Assembly: GCA_023422775.1 (NCBI GenBank)
Contig: JAFAGM010000121.1
Span: 17,586-81,585 of the forward strand
From: Pseudomonadota bacterium
GTDB lineage: Bacteria; Pseudomonadota; Alphaproteobacteria; Rhizobiales; Xanthobacteraceae
DNA length: 64,000 nucleotides
Direction of reading: 5' to 3'
Below, piece after piece: positions 16,229 through 26,091 of this stretch (position 1 is the first letter of the stretch; the number at the start of each line of letters is the position of its first letter). Made by a program: the position numbers and the translations under genes. A model generated the notes under the pieces. The model did no database searches, was not told the DNA's origin, and worked only from the letters and a program-made list of their open reading frames with translations.

Positions 16229-17473
16229 TCACCGCCCTTTGGTCGGGATCTTGTTGAACGGCACGTCCTTGTCGACCCTGGTATCGCCGGGCAGGCCCAG
16301 CACGCGCTCGGCGATGATGTTGCGCAGGATCTCGTCGGTGCCGCCGGCGATGCGCATCGACGGCGAGGACAGCAGCATCTGCTGGAACTGGCCGTGTACC
16401 GTCTCCTCGTCTGATCCGGTGAGCGCGCCGGACGCGCCCTGCAGATCCATCGCATAGGTGGCGATGTCCTGCAGCATCGAGCCCGAGACCAGCTTGCCGA
16501 TGGAGTTTTCCGGACCCGGACGATCGCCCTTCGACAACGCCGAGATCGCGCGGTAGCTGGTGTATTTCAGCCCGCTCGACTTCACCGCCCAGCTGGCGAG
16601 TTTCGATCGCGTTGCTGGATCGTCGATCGCAAGGCCATCGTCCGTCATCAGGTTGGAGCAGAACTCGAACATTTCGGGAAAGCCCGTCGCGAGCCGCGCG
16701 CCGATCGACATGCGCTCGTTCATCAGCGTGGTCAGCGAGACGTTCCAGCCGTCGCCCACCGCGCCGAGACGCTGGCTGTCGGGAATCACGACGTCGGTGA
16801 AATAGACCTCGTTGAACTCCTGCATGCCGTTGGCCTGCTTGATCGGCCGCACCTCGACACCCTTGCTCTTCATGTCGAGGAAGAACATGGTCAGGCCCTT
16901 GTGCTTCGGCACATTGGGATCGGTGCGGGTGATCAGAAGACCGTAGTCGGAATAATGCGCGCCGGAGGTCCAGATCTTCTGGCCGTTGACGATCCAGTTG
17001 TCGCCCTTCTTTTCCGCGCGCGTGCGAAGCCCCGCCACATCGGAGCCGCCGGCCGGCTCGGAAAACAGCTGGCACCAGATGTGTTCGCCGGAGGCGAGCT
17101 TGGGAAGATAGTGACGCTTGTGCTCCTCGCTGCCGAACGCCATCACGGTCGGGCCACACATGCCCTCGCCGATCTGGAACGGCTGCGTCAGCTTGCCGTA
17201 AACGCCTTCCTCCTGCTGCCAGATCACCTTCTCGATCGGGGTGGCGCCGCGGCCGCCATACTCCTTCGGCCAGTGCAGGCAGGCCCAGCCGCCCTCGGCC
17301 TTCTTCTTCTGCCAGGCCTTGCCGACATCGACGATCTCTTCCTTCTCGAGCCGGATGCGCCCGAGCGAGGACTTGGAGAGTTCTGCCTCGTATTGCTTCG
17401 GCGCGTTGGCCTCGATCCATTTGCGGGCGGTAGCGCGGAATTCGGCTTCCTGCGGGGTGTCGTCGAAGTTCAT
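16229..17473 (-). CDS. Acyl-CoA dehydrogenase, large-type paralogue 1
   Basis: 414-residue FAD flavoenzyme that would form the 2,3-double bond of an acyl-CoA. Family segments include WACLHWPKEYGGRGA, WCQLFSEPAGGSDVAGLRTRAEKKGDNWIVNGQKIWTSGAHYSDYG and GGTDEILRNIIAERVLGLP. At the site of the medium-chain enzyme's catalytic EGT motif this protein reads GGT, so either the base lies elsewhere or it works with a partner. About four residues in five match the next gene. Transcribed with the nitroreductase. Confidence 0.92.
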   Translation of the reverse strand: MNFDDTPQEAEFRATARKWIEANAPKQYEAELSKSSLGRIRLEKEEIVDVGKAWQKKKAEGGWACLHWPKEYGGRGATPIEKVIWQQEEGVYGKLTQPFQIGEGMCGPTVMAFGSEEHKRHYLPKLASGEHIWCQLFSEPAGGSDVAGLRTRAEKKGDNWIVNGQKIWTSGAHYSDYGLLITRTDPNVPKHKGLTMFFLDMKSKGVEVRPIKQANGMQEFNEVYFTDVVIPDSQRLGAVGDGWNVSLTTLMNERMSIGARLATGFPEMFEFCSNLMTDDGLAIDDPATRSKLASWAVKSSGLKYTSYRAISALSKGDRPGPENSIGKLVSGSMLQDIATYAMDLQGASGALTGSDEETVHGQFQQMLLSSPSMRIAGGTDEILRNIIAERVLGLPGDTRVDKDVPFNKIPTKGR

Positions 17474-17513
17474 GGCGGACCTCTCGTTTTTTTAATCTTG
17501 CACCAATCTCAAA

Positions 17514-17610
17514 CCCTCATGGTGAGGAGCGCGGAACGCGCGTCTCAAACCATGTGGCCCGTGGCCCATCCTTCGAGACGCCGCGCTGCGCGCGGCTCCT
17601 CAGGATGAGG
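17514..17610. repeat. Palindromic repeat pair, CCTCAT...ATGAGG family
   Basis: Two hairpin units, 17514-17554 and 17567-17610, related to those at 13513, 31664 and 49623. They separate the two paralogous acyl-CoA dehydrogenase genes. Confidence 0.8.
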
Positions 17611-17619
17611 TCGGAATTC

Positions 17620-18861
17620 TTACGCCCGGCCTTTGGTCGGGATCTGGTTGAACGGCACGTCCTTGTCGACCCTGATATCGCCGGGCAGGCCGAGCACGCG
17701 CTCGGCGATGATGTTGCGCATGATCTCGTCGGTGCCGCCTTCGACGCGGGTGCCCGGCGCGCGCAGCAGCATCGCCTGGAATTTTCCGGCGACTTCGGCA
17801 TCCTCCGGCCCGCTGAGCACGCCGGCGGCGCCCTGCAGGTCGAGCGCATACATCGCAACTTCCTGCACCATCGATCCCGCCACCAGCTTGCCGATGGAAT
17901 TCTCCGGTCCCGGGCGCTCGCCCTTCGACAGCGCCGAGATTGCGCGCATGCTGGTGTACCGGAGCCCGCTGGCCTTCACGGCGTAGTTCGCCAATCTTGA
18001 ACGGACGCTGCGGTCTTCGATCGCGGGGCCATCCTCCAGCATCAGGCTGTTGCAGAACTCGAGCAGTTCCGGGAAACCGGTCGCGACGCCAGCGCCGATC
18101 GACATGCGCTCGTTCATCAACGTGGTCAGCGACACGTTCCAGCCGTCGTTGACCGCACCGAGCCGCTGCGAATCCGGGATCTTCACGTCGGTAAAGTAGA
18201 CCTCGTTGAAGTCGGAATGTCCGCTGGCCTGCTTGATCGGCCGCACCTCGACGCCCGGGCTCTTCATGTCCAGGAAGAACATGGTGAGACCCTTGTGCTT
18301 GGCGACGGTCGGATCGGTGCGCGTGAGCAGGATGCCGTAATCGGAGTAGTGCGCGCCCGAGGTCCAGATCTTCTGGCCGTTGATGATCCAGTCGTCGCCC
18401 TTCTTCTCGGCGCGGGTGCGCAAGCCTGCGACGTCGGAGCCGCCGGCGGGTTCGGAGAACAATTGACACCAGACCTTTTCACCTGAGGCCAGCGGCGGCA
18501 GATATTTGCGCTTCTGATCCTCGCCCGCGAACGCCATCATGGTCGGCCCGCACATGCCGTGGCCGATGATGAATACGCTGGAGAGTTTTCCGAACGGGCC
18601 CTCTTCCTGCTGCCAGATCACGCGCTCGATCGGCGACGAGCCGCGGCCGCCATATTCCTTGGGCCAATGCAGACAGGCCCAGCCGGCATCGGCTTTCTTC
18701 TTCTGCCAGGCCTTTGCCACTTCAAGGATGTTGGGGAGCGCGGAACGTCCGAGCGAGGACTTGCGCAGCTCTTCCTCGTACTGCTTCGGCGCATTGGCTT
18801 GTATCCACGTCCTGGCTTCGGCGCGGAATGCGGCTTCCTGCGGGGTGTCGTCGAAGTTCAT
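17620..18861 (-). CDS. Acyl-CoA dehydrogenase, large-type paralogue 2
   Basis: 413 residues, close paralogue of the adjacent downstream gene along its whole length, including the FSEPAGGSDVAGLRTRAEKKGDDW flavin segment and the GGTDEIMRNIIAERVLGLPGD end (again GGT in place of EGT). Both start MNFDDTPQEA and both end KDVPFN(K/Q)IPTKGR. A recent tandem duplication is the simplest explanation. Probably shares substrate class or pairs with the shorter dehydrogenase at 19015. Confidence 0.92.
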   Translation of the reverse strand: MNFDDTPQEAAFRAEARTWIQANAPKQYEEELRKSSLGRSALPNILEVAKAWQKKKADAGWACLHWPKEYGGRGSSPIERVIWQQEEGPFGKLSSVFIIGHGMCGPTMMAFAGEDQKRKYLPPLASGEKVWCQLFSEPAGGSDVAGLRTRAEKKGDDWIINGQKIWTSGAHYSDYGILLTRTDPTVAKHKGLTMFFLDMKSPGVEVRPIKQASGHSDFNEVYFTDVKIPDSQRLGAVNDGWNVSLTTLMNERMSIGAGVATGFPELLEFCNSLMLEDGPAIEDRSVRSRLANYAVKASGLRYTSMRAISALSKGERPGPENSIGKLVAGSMVQEVAMYALDLQGAAGVLSGPEDAEVAGKFQAMLLRAPGTRVEGGTDEIMRNIIAERVLGLPGDIRVDKDVPFNQIPTKGRA

Positions 18862-18882
18862 CGGCTTTGTCCTTCAGATCCT

Positions 18883-19002
18883 GTCGTCGTCCCCGCGAAG
18901 GCGGGGACCCATAGCCACCGGCACCAGCGTTGTGCTCGGGTTTGGCACCATCGATTCATCGAGAATTCTCGGAGTATGGGTCCCCGCCTTCGCGGGGACG
19001 AC
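18883..19002. repeat. Palindromic repeat, GTCGTC...GACGAC family
   Basis: Ends are inverted copies: gtcgtccccgcgaaggcggg at the left and its complement at 18981-19002, each itself a hairpin, around a ~75-base non-conserved centre. Related elements lie at 20187 and 23068. Confidence 0.85.
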
Positions 19003-19014
19003 ACCATTGTTATC

Positions 19015-20142
19015 TCAAGCCGCGTTCTTCTTGCGCATGCGGTCGATCAACTGGTCTTCCCAGTAAGACAGGCTGCCGAGCGTCAGCGCGGTGGCGTTGG
19101 CGCGGCGGTAGTACATGTGGCAGTCGAACTCCCAGGTGAAACCCATGCCACCGTGAACCTGGATGTTGTTCTTGGAGCAATGCTGGAACGCCTGCGTCGC
19201 GCTGATGCGCGCCGCCGCCGCCGCTTCCGGCAATTCCGACGCATTGGTCGAGAGCGCCCAGGCGCCGTAATAGCAGTTCGAGCGCGCCAGCGTCGCCGAG
19301 ACATACATGTCGGCGAGGATGTGCTTCACCGCCTGGAACGAACCGATCGGCCGACCGAAGGCAATACGATCCAGCGCATAGTCGCGGCCCATTTCGAGCG
19401 CGCGGTCGGAACCGCCGACCTGCTCGAACGCCAGCAACACCGCCGCGCGGTCGAGCACCTGGCTCAGAATGCTCCAGCCTTCACCGGCGGCGCCGAGCGC
19501 TTCGGCCTTGGCGTTCTTGAAGGTGAGTTCGGCCTGCCCGCGCGTCGGATCGACATTGGTCAGCGTCTTCGCTTCGACGCCGCCGGCCTTAAGGTCGACC
19601 AGGAACAGCGAGATATCGGAATCACGGCCCGTAGAGCCGGTGCGCGCGGCGACCACGGCGAAATCGGCAATCGCGCCATCCGGCACCGGCTTCTTCACAC
19701 CGGTCAGCGTACCGCCGGAGGCCTGCAGCTTGATTGCCTTCGGCGACGGATTGCCCTTGCCTTCGAACAGCGCCAGCGTGCCGATCGCCTCGCCGCTGGC
19801 GATCTTCGGCAACCATTTCTGCTTCTGCGCGTCGGAGCCGGCGAGCATCAGCGCTTCGGCAGCGAGGTAGACGGTGGACGAAAACGGCACCGGCGCATTG
19901 GCGCGGCCCATCTCCTCGGCGATCACGCAGAGTTCGAGATGGCCCGCACCGGCGCCGCCGAACGCCTCGGGAATCGCGACGCCGAGGAAGCCCATCTCGG
20001 CGAGACCCTTCCAGAGTTCCTTGTCATAGGTCGCCTTGCCGTCGAGCACTTCGCGCACGGCCTTCGGCGGGCACTTCTCGGCGAGAAACTTCCTCGCCTC
20101 GTCGCGCATCTGCTTTTGTTCGTCGGAGAAATCGAAGTTCAT
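19015..20142 (-). CDS. Acyl-CoA dehydrogenase, short-type (375 aa)
   Basis: Shorter, divergent member of the family. MNFDFSDEQKQMRDEARKFLAE and MGFLGVAIPEAFGGAGAGHLELCVIAEEMGR at the N-terminus, AFGRPIGSFQAVKHILADMYV in the helical domain, and IQVHGGMGFTWEFDCHMYYRRA near the C-terminus. Such ~375-residue proteins are often encoded beside ~410-residue ones, and in steroid catabolism such pairs form heterotetramers; this locus may do the same (inference). Confidence 0.9.
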   Translation of the reverse strand: MNFDFSDEQKQMRDEARKFLAEKCPPKAVREVLDGKATYDKELWKGLAEMGFLGVAIPEAFGGAGAGHLELCVIAEEMGRANAPVPFSSTVYLAAEALMLAGSDAQKQKWLPKIASGEAIGTLALFEGKGNPSPKAIKLQASGGTLTGVKKPVPDGAIADFAVVAARTGSTGRDSDISLFLVDLKAGGVEAKTLTNVDPTRGQAELTFKNAKAEALGAAGEGWSILSQVLDRAAVLLAFEQVGGSDRALEMGRDYALDRIAFGRPIGSFQAVKHILADMYVSATLARSNCYYGAWALSTNASELPEAAAAARISATQAFQHCSKNNIQVHGGMGFTWEFDCHMYYRRANATALTLGSLSYWEDQLIDRMRKKNAA

Positions 20143-20186
20143 GGCCTGTTACTCGCGTTGGGTGTGACTAGTGAATTTCTTTGATT

Positions 20187-20306
20187 CGTCGTCCCGGCCT
20201 TGAGCCGGGACCCATAACCACCGGCATTTGTAAGTTATTCGGTATTGGCTCCAACCTTACATCGATAGGCCTCGGCGTATGGGTTCCCGCGTTCGCGGGG
20301 ACGACG
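20187..20306. repeat. Palindromic repeat, GTCGTC...GACGAC family
   Basis: Left hairpin cgtcgtcccggccttgagcc and right hairpin ending ttcgcggggacgacg are inverted relatives around a variable centre. It lies between the short acyl-CoA dehydrogenase gene and the ligase gene. Confidence 0.85.
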
Positions 20307-20323
20307 TTGGTGGGGTGGTGACT

Positions 20324-22195
20324 TCATCGCAGCACGATCACATCTTCACCCGGCTTGTCGGCATAAAGCCTCTCCACCAGCGCGGCGCGGCGTTCGAGGC
20401 CGGCGCGCTGGTTGATGTAGCCCTTGTCGGTGAGTTCGTTGCCGTCGATCGATGGCGGCTCGGCCATCAGCATGGCGCGAGCGATCCGCATGCTGCTGCC
20501 GGTCGCGGAGGCGTTGTGCGCTTCCAGTCCGCGCTTGACGCAGGCGATGACGTCGGAATGCCTGATGACCTCTTCGAACGTCGCGTCGGGGTTACCGACC
20601 AGTTGCCGGCAGGCGTGCAGATTGGGCCAGGCCAGCAGCCCGATGAATTCGCGGTCCTGCCCGGCCACCAGCGCGTCATGCACGGCCGGCGTCGCGGCGG
20701 CGATCGCATCCGTGCGCAGCGAGCCGACATGGACGAAGGTGCCGGTGGTGAGCTTGAAATCCTCGACCACACGGCCGGCAAAGACGATCCCCTTCAGCGG
20801 ATCGTTCTCATCGACGAACACGCCGGCATCGCCGATGCAGTAGAAACCTTCCTCGTCGAACATCTTCTTCGTCAGGTCGGGCTGGCCGAAATAACCGGGC
20901 GTGACGTTGACGCCGCGCAAGCGCAGCTCGTATTTCGAACCGCATGGCACCATTTTCAGCTCGACGCCGGGGAACGGCAGGCCGATCAGGCCGACGCGTT
21001 CGGTGTCCCAGTAGGTCCCGGTCGAAGTCGGCGCGGTCTCGGTCGAGCCCCAGCCAGTGTAGAACACAATGCGCTCGCCGGTGGCCTTCACCGCCAGCGC
21101 CTGCATGCGGTCGTAGAGATCGTCCGGCAGCCGCGCGCCGCCATAGCCCATGATGGTGAGGTTCTTGAAGAAGCTGCGGCACAGAGCGTCGTCCCGCTCC
21201 ATCGCTGCCGCCAGCGCCGCATAGCCGGCCGGCACGTTGGCATAGTAGGTTGGCGACACCTCGCGTAGATTGCGCAGCGTCTCCTCGAGCTGGCCGGGCA
21301 TCGGCCGGCCGTCATCGATGTAGAGCGTGCCGCCATCGACGAGTATCGGATGGAACCCGGCGTTGCCGCCCATGGTGTGATTCCACGGCATCCAGTCCAG
21401 CACGATCGAGGGCGGCCCGTTCGGATCGCGAGGACGTACCTGCATCATCATCGCCGCATTGGCGCACATCATCTCCTGCGTGTTGATGACGGCCTTCGGC
21501 ATGCCGGTCGAGCCCGAGGTGAACAGCAGCTTGCCGACGGTGTCGGGCGTGATCTTCGCAATCGACTCCTCGACTGCCTTTGTCACCGGCGTCGCCGCAA
21601 GATCGGCAAAGGAGACGCTCTTGATACCGTCGCAGGGCCGCAGCACGTGCACGACCGTGACGCCGGTGAGATCCAGCGCCTTCAACGCTTTCTCGAAGGT
21701 CGGCCCGTCCTGCACCATCACGACGGCAGGTTTGACCAGGTTGAACAGGTATTTGAGCTTGAGATGATCCTGGCTCATCAGCGAATAGGCCGGCGACACC
21801 GGCGCGGCGGGAAGCCGCGCCTGCATCGCAGCCTGCGTCATCAGCGCGTGCTCGATCGAATTGCCTGAAAGGATCGTGACGGGGCGGCCCTCTGCAATGC
21901 CGAGGTTCAGCAGGCCCTGCGTCAGCCCGTCGACGGTGCGCTTGGCTTCGCCGTAGGAGACCTTGCGCCACTGCCGGTCGGCGCCGCCGCGCTGCGCCAG
22001 CCAGATCCGCTCGGGCGCCTGCTTCGCCCATTTCGCAAGTGATGCCGGGATGTGCTTCTCGTAGGGCTGCAGCGGGATCCGCGATTTCAGAACGATGACG
22101 CCATCAGGGCGCCGGTCGACGGCAATGTCACGTTCAAGCCATTCGATCTTGCGAAAGCCGGGCTTGGTCAGCACCTCGGCCGCGTTCCCACTCAT
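20324..22195 (-). CDS. Feruloyl-CoA synthase-like acyl-CoA ligase
   Basis: 623-residue ATP-dependent CoA ligase of the adenylate-forming family. The P-loop is LLFTSGSTGMPKAV; later motifs are YTGWGSTETAPTSTGTYWDTE, GIVFAGRVVEDFKLTTGTFVHVG (with the hinge region) and the C-terminal lysine region DGNELTDKGYINQRA. The DWMPWNHTMGGNAGFHPILVDGGTLYIDDG stretch is typical of feruloyl-CoA synthetases. It would activate a phenylpropenoid or other carboxylic acid for the neighbouring beta-oxidation enzymes. Start has a GGGAGA site. Confidence 0.88.
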   Translation of the reverse strand: MSGNAAEVLTKPGFRKIEWLERDIAVDRRPDGVIVLKSRIPLQPYEKHIPASLAKWAKQAPERIWLAQRGGADRQWRKVSYGEAKRTVDGLTQGLLNLGIAEGRPVTILSGNSIEHALMTQAAMQARLPAAPVSPAYSLMSQDHLKLKYLFNLVKPAVVMVQDGPTFEKALKALDLTGVTVVHVLRPCDGIKSVSFADLAATPVTKAVEESIAKITPDTVGKLLFTSGSTGMPKAVINTQEMMCANAAMMMQVRPRDPNGPPSIVLDWMPWNHTMGGNAGFHPILVDGGTLYIDDGRPMPGQLEETLRNLREVSPTYYANVPAGYAALAAAMERDDALCRSFFKNLTIMGYGGARLPDDLYDRMQALAVKATGERIVFYTGWGSTETAPTSTGTYWDTERVGLIGLPFPGVELKMVPCGSKYELRLRGVNVTPGYFGQPDLTKKMFDEEGFYCIGDAGVFVDENDPLKGIVFAGRVVEDFKLTTGTFVHVGSLRTDAIAAATPAVHDALVAGQDREFIGLLAWPNLHACRQLVGNPDATFEEVIRHSDVIACVKRGLEAHNASATGSSMRIARAMLMAEPPSIDGNELTDKGYINQRAGLERRAALVERLYADKPGEDVIVLR

Positions 22196-22245
22196 ATTGC
22201 GTCTCCCGGAAATTCAGTCCTTTGCGGATCTTTCGTCTTGTTGCT

Positions 22246-23052
22246 CTAGCGCTTGATATAGACAGGCTTTCGCTTTTCAAGGAAGGCCCTGATGCCTTCG
22301 TTGAATTCTTCCGAACGGCTGCACAACACCTGATTGCGGTCTTCCATCGCAATCACGGCCTCGATCGAGCCGGCATCGACGCTCATGTTGAGGCATTCCT
22401 TCGACAGCCTTAAGCCCACCGGCGACGCGGTCATCATCGCATCGACATAAGCTTCGGCTGCAGCCTCGAGCCCGCCCTCCTCGACGACCTCGGAAACCAG
22501 TCCGACCGCGAGCGCGCGTTCGGCGCCGATGAAGCGGCCGGTGAGGATCAGTTCAGACGCGACGGAGACGCCGACCAGGCGGGGCAGGAAGTAGCTGGTG
22601 CCGATGTCGCAGCCGCCGAGGCCGAGCTTGATGAAGGCGCAGTTCATCCGCGCCGATTTGGTAGCGATGCGGATATCGGCCGCCAGCGCCAGCGCGAAGC
22701 CGCCACCGGCGGCCGCGCCCTGGACCAGCGCGATGATCGGCTGCGGGCAGCGCCGCATCAGCATCACGATGTCGGCGATGCGGCGTTGCGAGTCCAGTGA
22801 TTCCGTCACCCCGGGCGGCTCCTGCTGCCCGGCGCGGCGCTTCATCGCATGCTTGAGGTCGAGGCCGGCGCAGAATGACGCGCCCGCGCCCTTCAGCACC
22901 ACGACGCGCGTCGATCGGTTGCGCTGCAGGCCTTCGAAATAGCTGTTCAGCGCATCGATCAGCGAGGGATCGAGCGCATTGAGGCTGTCGGGACGATTGA
23001 GCGTGACCCAATCGACGCCGTCATGATGTGCGATCAGTAGCGGTTGGGACAA
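22246..23052 (-). CDS. Enoyl-CoA hydratase/isomerase family protein
   Basis: 268-residue crotonase. GASFCAGLDLKHAMKR and VQGAAAGGGFALALAADIRIA are the oxyanion-hole segments, and AFIKLGLGGCDIGTSYFLPRLVG the helix carrying the usual catalytic region. I chose the TTG start at 23052 because GGGAGG lies at the right distance and conserved sequence starts there (SQPLLIAHHDGVDWVTLNRP); the frame stays open upstream into a repeat and the next gene. Fits the hydration step of the pathway. Confidence 0.88.
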   Translation of the reverse strand: MSQPLLIAHHDGVDWVTLNRPDSLNALDPSLIDALNSYFEGLQRNRSTRVVVLKGAGASFCAGLDLKHAMKRRAGQQEPPGVTESLDSQRRIADIVMLMRRCPQPIIALVQGAAAGGGFALALAADIRIATKSARMNCAFIKLGLGGCDIGTSYFLPRLVGVSVASELILTGRFIGAERALAVGLVSEVVEEGGLEAAAEAYVDAMMTASPVGLRLSKECLNMSVDAGSIEAVIAMEDRNQVLCSRSEEFNEGIRAFLEKRKPVYIKR

Positions 23053-23067
23053 GCGAGCCTCCCATCC

Positions 23068-23192
23068 ATCGTCGTCCCCTTGAGCCGGGACCCATACGCC
23101 GTGTCGTATCGATGAGACATGATGGCAGAGACCTTCTGCAACAAGAACGGCCGCGGAGTATGGGTCCCCGCTCAAGGCGGGGACGACGATGG
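23068..23192. repeat. Palindromic repeat, GTCGTC...GACGAC family
   Basis: Left end catcgtcgtccccttgagcc and right end aaggcggggacgacgatgg are inverted relatives around a ~65-base centre. Third copy of this family within 4.3 kb, again between genes of the acyl-CoA cluster. Confidence 0.85.
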
Positions 23193-23206
23193 TTATGAGC
23201 GGCTTG

Positions 23207-23965
23207 TTACCGCGGCGCCATGCGGATGGCGCCGTCGAGGCGGATGGTTTCGCCGTTGAGCATCGGGTTCTCGACGATGTGCACTGCCAGCGCGCCGTAC
23301 TCCGAGGCGTCGCCGAGGCGGGCCGGATGCGGCACTTGGGCGCCAAGGCTCTTGCGGGCCTCTTCGTTCAAACCCATCAGCAGCGGCGTCAGGAACAGGC
23401 CGGGGGCGATGGTGTTGACGCGGATCTTCAGGCTGGCGAGATCGCGCGCGGCCGGCAGCGTGAGGCCGACGACACCGCCCTTCGATGCCGAATAGGCGAT
23501 CTGGCCGATCTGGCCCTCATAGGCGGCGACGGAAGCGGTGTTGATGGCAACGCCGCGCTCTTCGCCCACCGGCGGCGCGGTGGCGAGACGCTCCGCAAAC
23601 AGACGCAGCACGTTGAAGGTGCCGATCAGGTTGACGTTGATGATGCGGACGAACTTCGCCAGCGGATAGACACCGTCCTTGCCGACGGTGCGCTGCGAAC
23701 CGCCGATGCCGGCGCAGTTCATCAGGACGCGCGCGATGCCGTGCGCGGCCTCGGCCTTGGCGATCGCCGCCTTGATCGCGTCTTCGTCGGTCACGTCGGC
23801 ATGGAGGGCAATGCCCTTTACTTCGGCGGCGACCTTTTCGGCGTTTTCCTTGTTCTGGTCGATCACGCCGATTTTTGCGCCCTTGGCGGCCATGGCGCGG
23901 GCGGTGGCGGCACCGAGGCCGGAGCCTCCACCGGTGATGAGAACGGCAACGTCTTTCAACTGCAT
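23207..23965 (-). CDS. SDR, 3-hydroxyacyl-CoA dehydrogenase type (HSD10-like)
   Basis: 252-residue short-chain dehydrogenase. TGGGSGLG, NCAGIG, the catalytic Ser in AINTASVAAYEGQIG and YSASKGG are present. The insert VPHPARLGDASEYGALAVHIVENPMLNGETIRLDGAIRMAPR is the hallmark of the type II 3-hydroxyacyl-CoA dehydrogenase (HSD17B10) branch, and VIDQN after beta-2 suggests NAD. It would do the second oxidation of the spiral. Confidence 0.9.
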   Translation of the reverse strand: MQLKDVAVLITGGGSGLGAATARAMAAKGAKIGVIDQNKENAEKVAAEVKGIALHADVTDEDAIKAAIAKAEAAHGIARVLMNCAGIGGSQRTVGKDGVYPLAKFVRIINVNLIGTFNVLRLFAERLATAPPVGEERGVAINTASVAAYEGQIGQIAYSASKGGVVGLTLPAARDLASLKIRVNTIAPGLFLTPLLMGLNEEARKSLGAQVPHPARLGDASEYGALAVHIVENPMLNGETIRLDGAIRMAPR

Positions 23966-24027
23966 GGTAACTACCTTTCCTTGGGCGTTTTCTTCTCTGG
24001 ACTACGGATACCAGGAGCGCGCGGCCG

Positions 24028-24729
24028 TCATCCGGCGGCTGCAGTCCCCTCTTTTTGATTGAGCATACCGCCGCAGATCAGCGCTTCCATGTGCTTGATG
24101 TATTCGCGGCAGACATCGTCGGTGACCGGGCCGACGCCGGTCGCGCGCGACATCGCGTGGCGGCCGAAGAACAGGTGATCGCAGGCGCCGATCAGGCTGG
24201 TGTAGAACAGCACCGGATCGATGTCGCGGAACTCGCCGGCCTTGACGCCTTCGGCGAGCAGCCGGCGGTGAAACTCCAGCAGCGGCGCGACGAAGAACTT
24301 CGACACTTCGTCGGCGGCGTCCGCGCTGCTTTCGTGCAGCAGATAATGGATCAGCCGGTTCATATAGGGGAACTGGTGATAGGCGCGGATGATGCCGCCG
24401 ATATGCAGGCGCAGCTTCGCGGTCGGCGAGATCGGCTGGCTGATCAGATATTCGAGCTGCGACACCTCGGTCGCGGCGTCGCGCTCCAGCAGCGACAGCA
24501 ACAGCCCGTCCTTGTTGCCGAAATGGTATTTCACGAGCGCAGCGTTGACGCCGGATTTCTGCGCGATATCGGACAGCGACACCTCGATCGAGGCGCGCTC
24601 GATCATCAGCTCGCTGGCCGCGACAAGCAGCTTCTCGGCGGTTGAATTTCTGCCGCCCGCAAGCCTGGTCGGTACGCTGGTATTCAACTGATATCCCAAT
24701 GCTGAAATCCGGGCCGCACATAAGCGCAT
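24028..24729 (-). CDS. TetR/AcrR family transcriptional regulator
   Basis: Up to 233 residues. The N-terminal helix-turn-helix is AEKLLVAASELMIERASIEVSLSDIAQKSGVNAALVKYHFGNKDGLL, followed by an all-helical ligand domain. The first ~25 residues are not conserved-looking and no good ribosome-binding site precedes the ATG at 24729, so translation may start at a downstream TTG. Divergent from the thiolase gene across a palindromic site; probably a repressor of the cluster that responds to an acyl-CoA. Confidence 0.88.
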   Translation of the reverse strand: MRLCAARISALGYQLNTSVPTRLAGGRNSTAEKLLVAASELMIERASIEVSLSDIAQKSGVNAALVKYHFGNKDGLLLSLLERDAATEVSQLEYLISQPISPTAKLRLHIGGIIRAYHQFPYMNRLIHYLLHESSADAADEVSKFFVAPLLEFHRRLLAEGVKAGEFRDIDPVLFYTSLIGACDHLFFGRHAMSRATGVGPVTDDVCREYIKHMEALICGGMLNQKEGTAAAG

Positions 24730-24749
24730 GCCGCGGCTGCACTCAAGAG

Positions 24750-24769
24750 TTAATTGATTGATTGACTAA
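24750..24769. promoter_or_regulatory. Candidate TetR operator between regulator and thiolase
   Basis: A/T-rich imperfect palindrome TTAATTGA-N4-TTGACTAA in an otherwise G/C-rich intergenic region. It lies 21 bases before the regulator start and 73 before the thiolase start. Position and symmetry fit a TetR site; TTGACT could also act as a -35 box. Confidence 0.5.
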
Positions 24770-24841
24770 ATCTCGTGAGGTCCCTTAAATCCGGCCCATC
24801 CTTCAGACCCCCACCAACAAACAATCAAAGGGAGAACAGAC

Positions 24842-26014
<1,173 letters not shown>

Positions 26015-26037
26015 TAACAAGAAAAACGAATGGCGAC

Positions 26038-26076
26038 TGGCGAGCAGGGGGTGCGCTTCCTGCTCGCCATTTTCTT
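26038..26076 (+). terminator. Rho-independent terminator after thiolase
   Basis: Perfect 11-bp stem (26038-26048 with 26059-26069), 10-base loop, followed by TTTTCTT. It ends 16 bases before the ATG of the next ligase gene, so that gene either has its own promoter or depends on read-through. Confidence 0.8.
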
Positions 26077-26091
26077 ATCGAGGAAACACCC

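Noticed and set aside
15516..17420. Apparent fusion of nitroreductase with a long N-terminal extension
   Set aside because: The extension is a shifted-frame shadow of the acyl-CoA dehydrogenase; the nitroreductase starts cleanly at 16226, 2 bases after the dehydrogenase stop.
18559..20184. 541-codon plus-strand open frame across the acyl-CoA dehydrogenase genes
   Set aside because: Antisense to two clear genes; Arg/Gly/His-rich composition of a G/C-rich shadow frame, no motifs.
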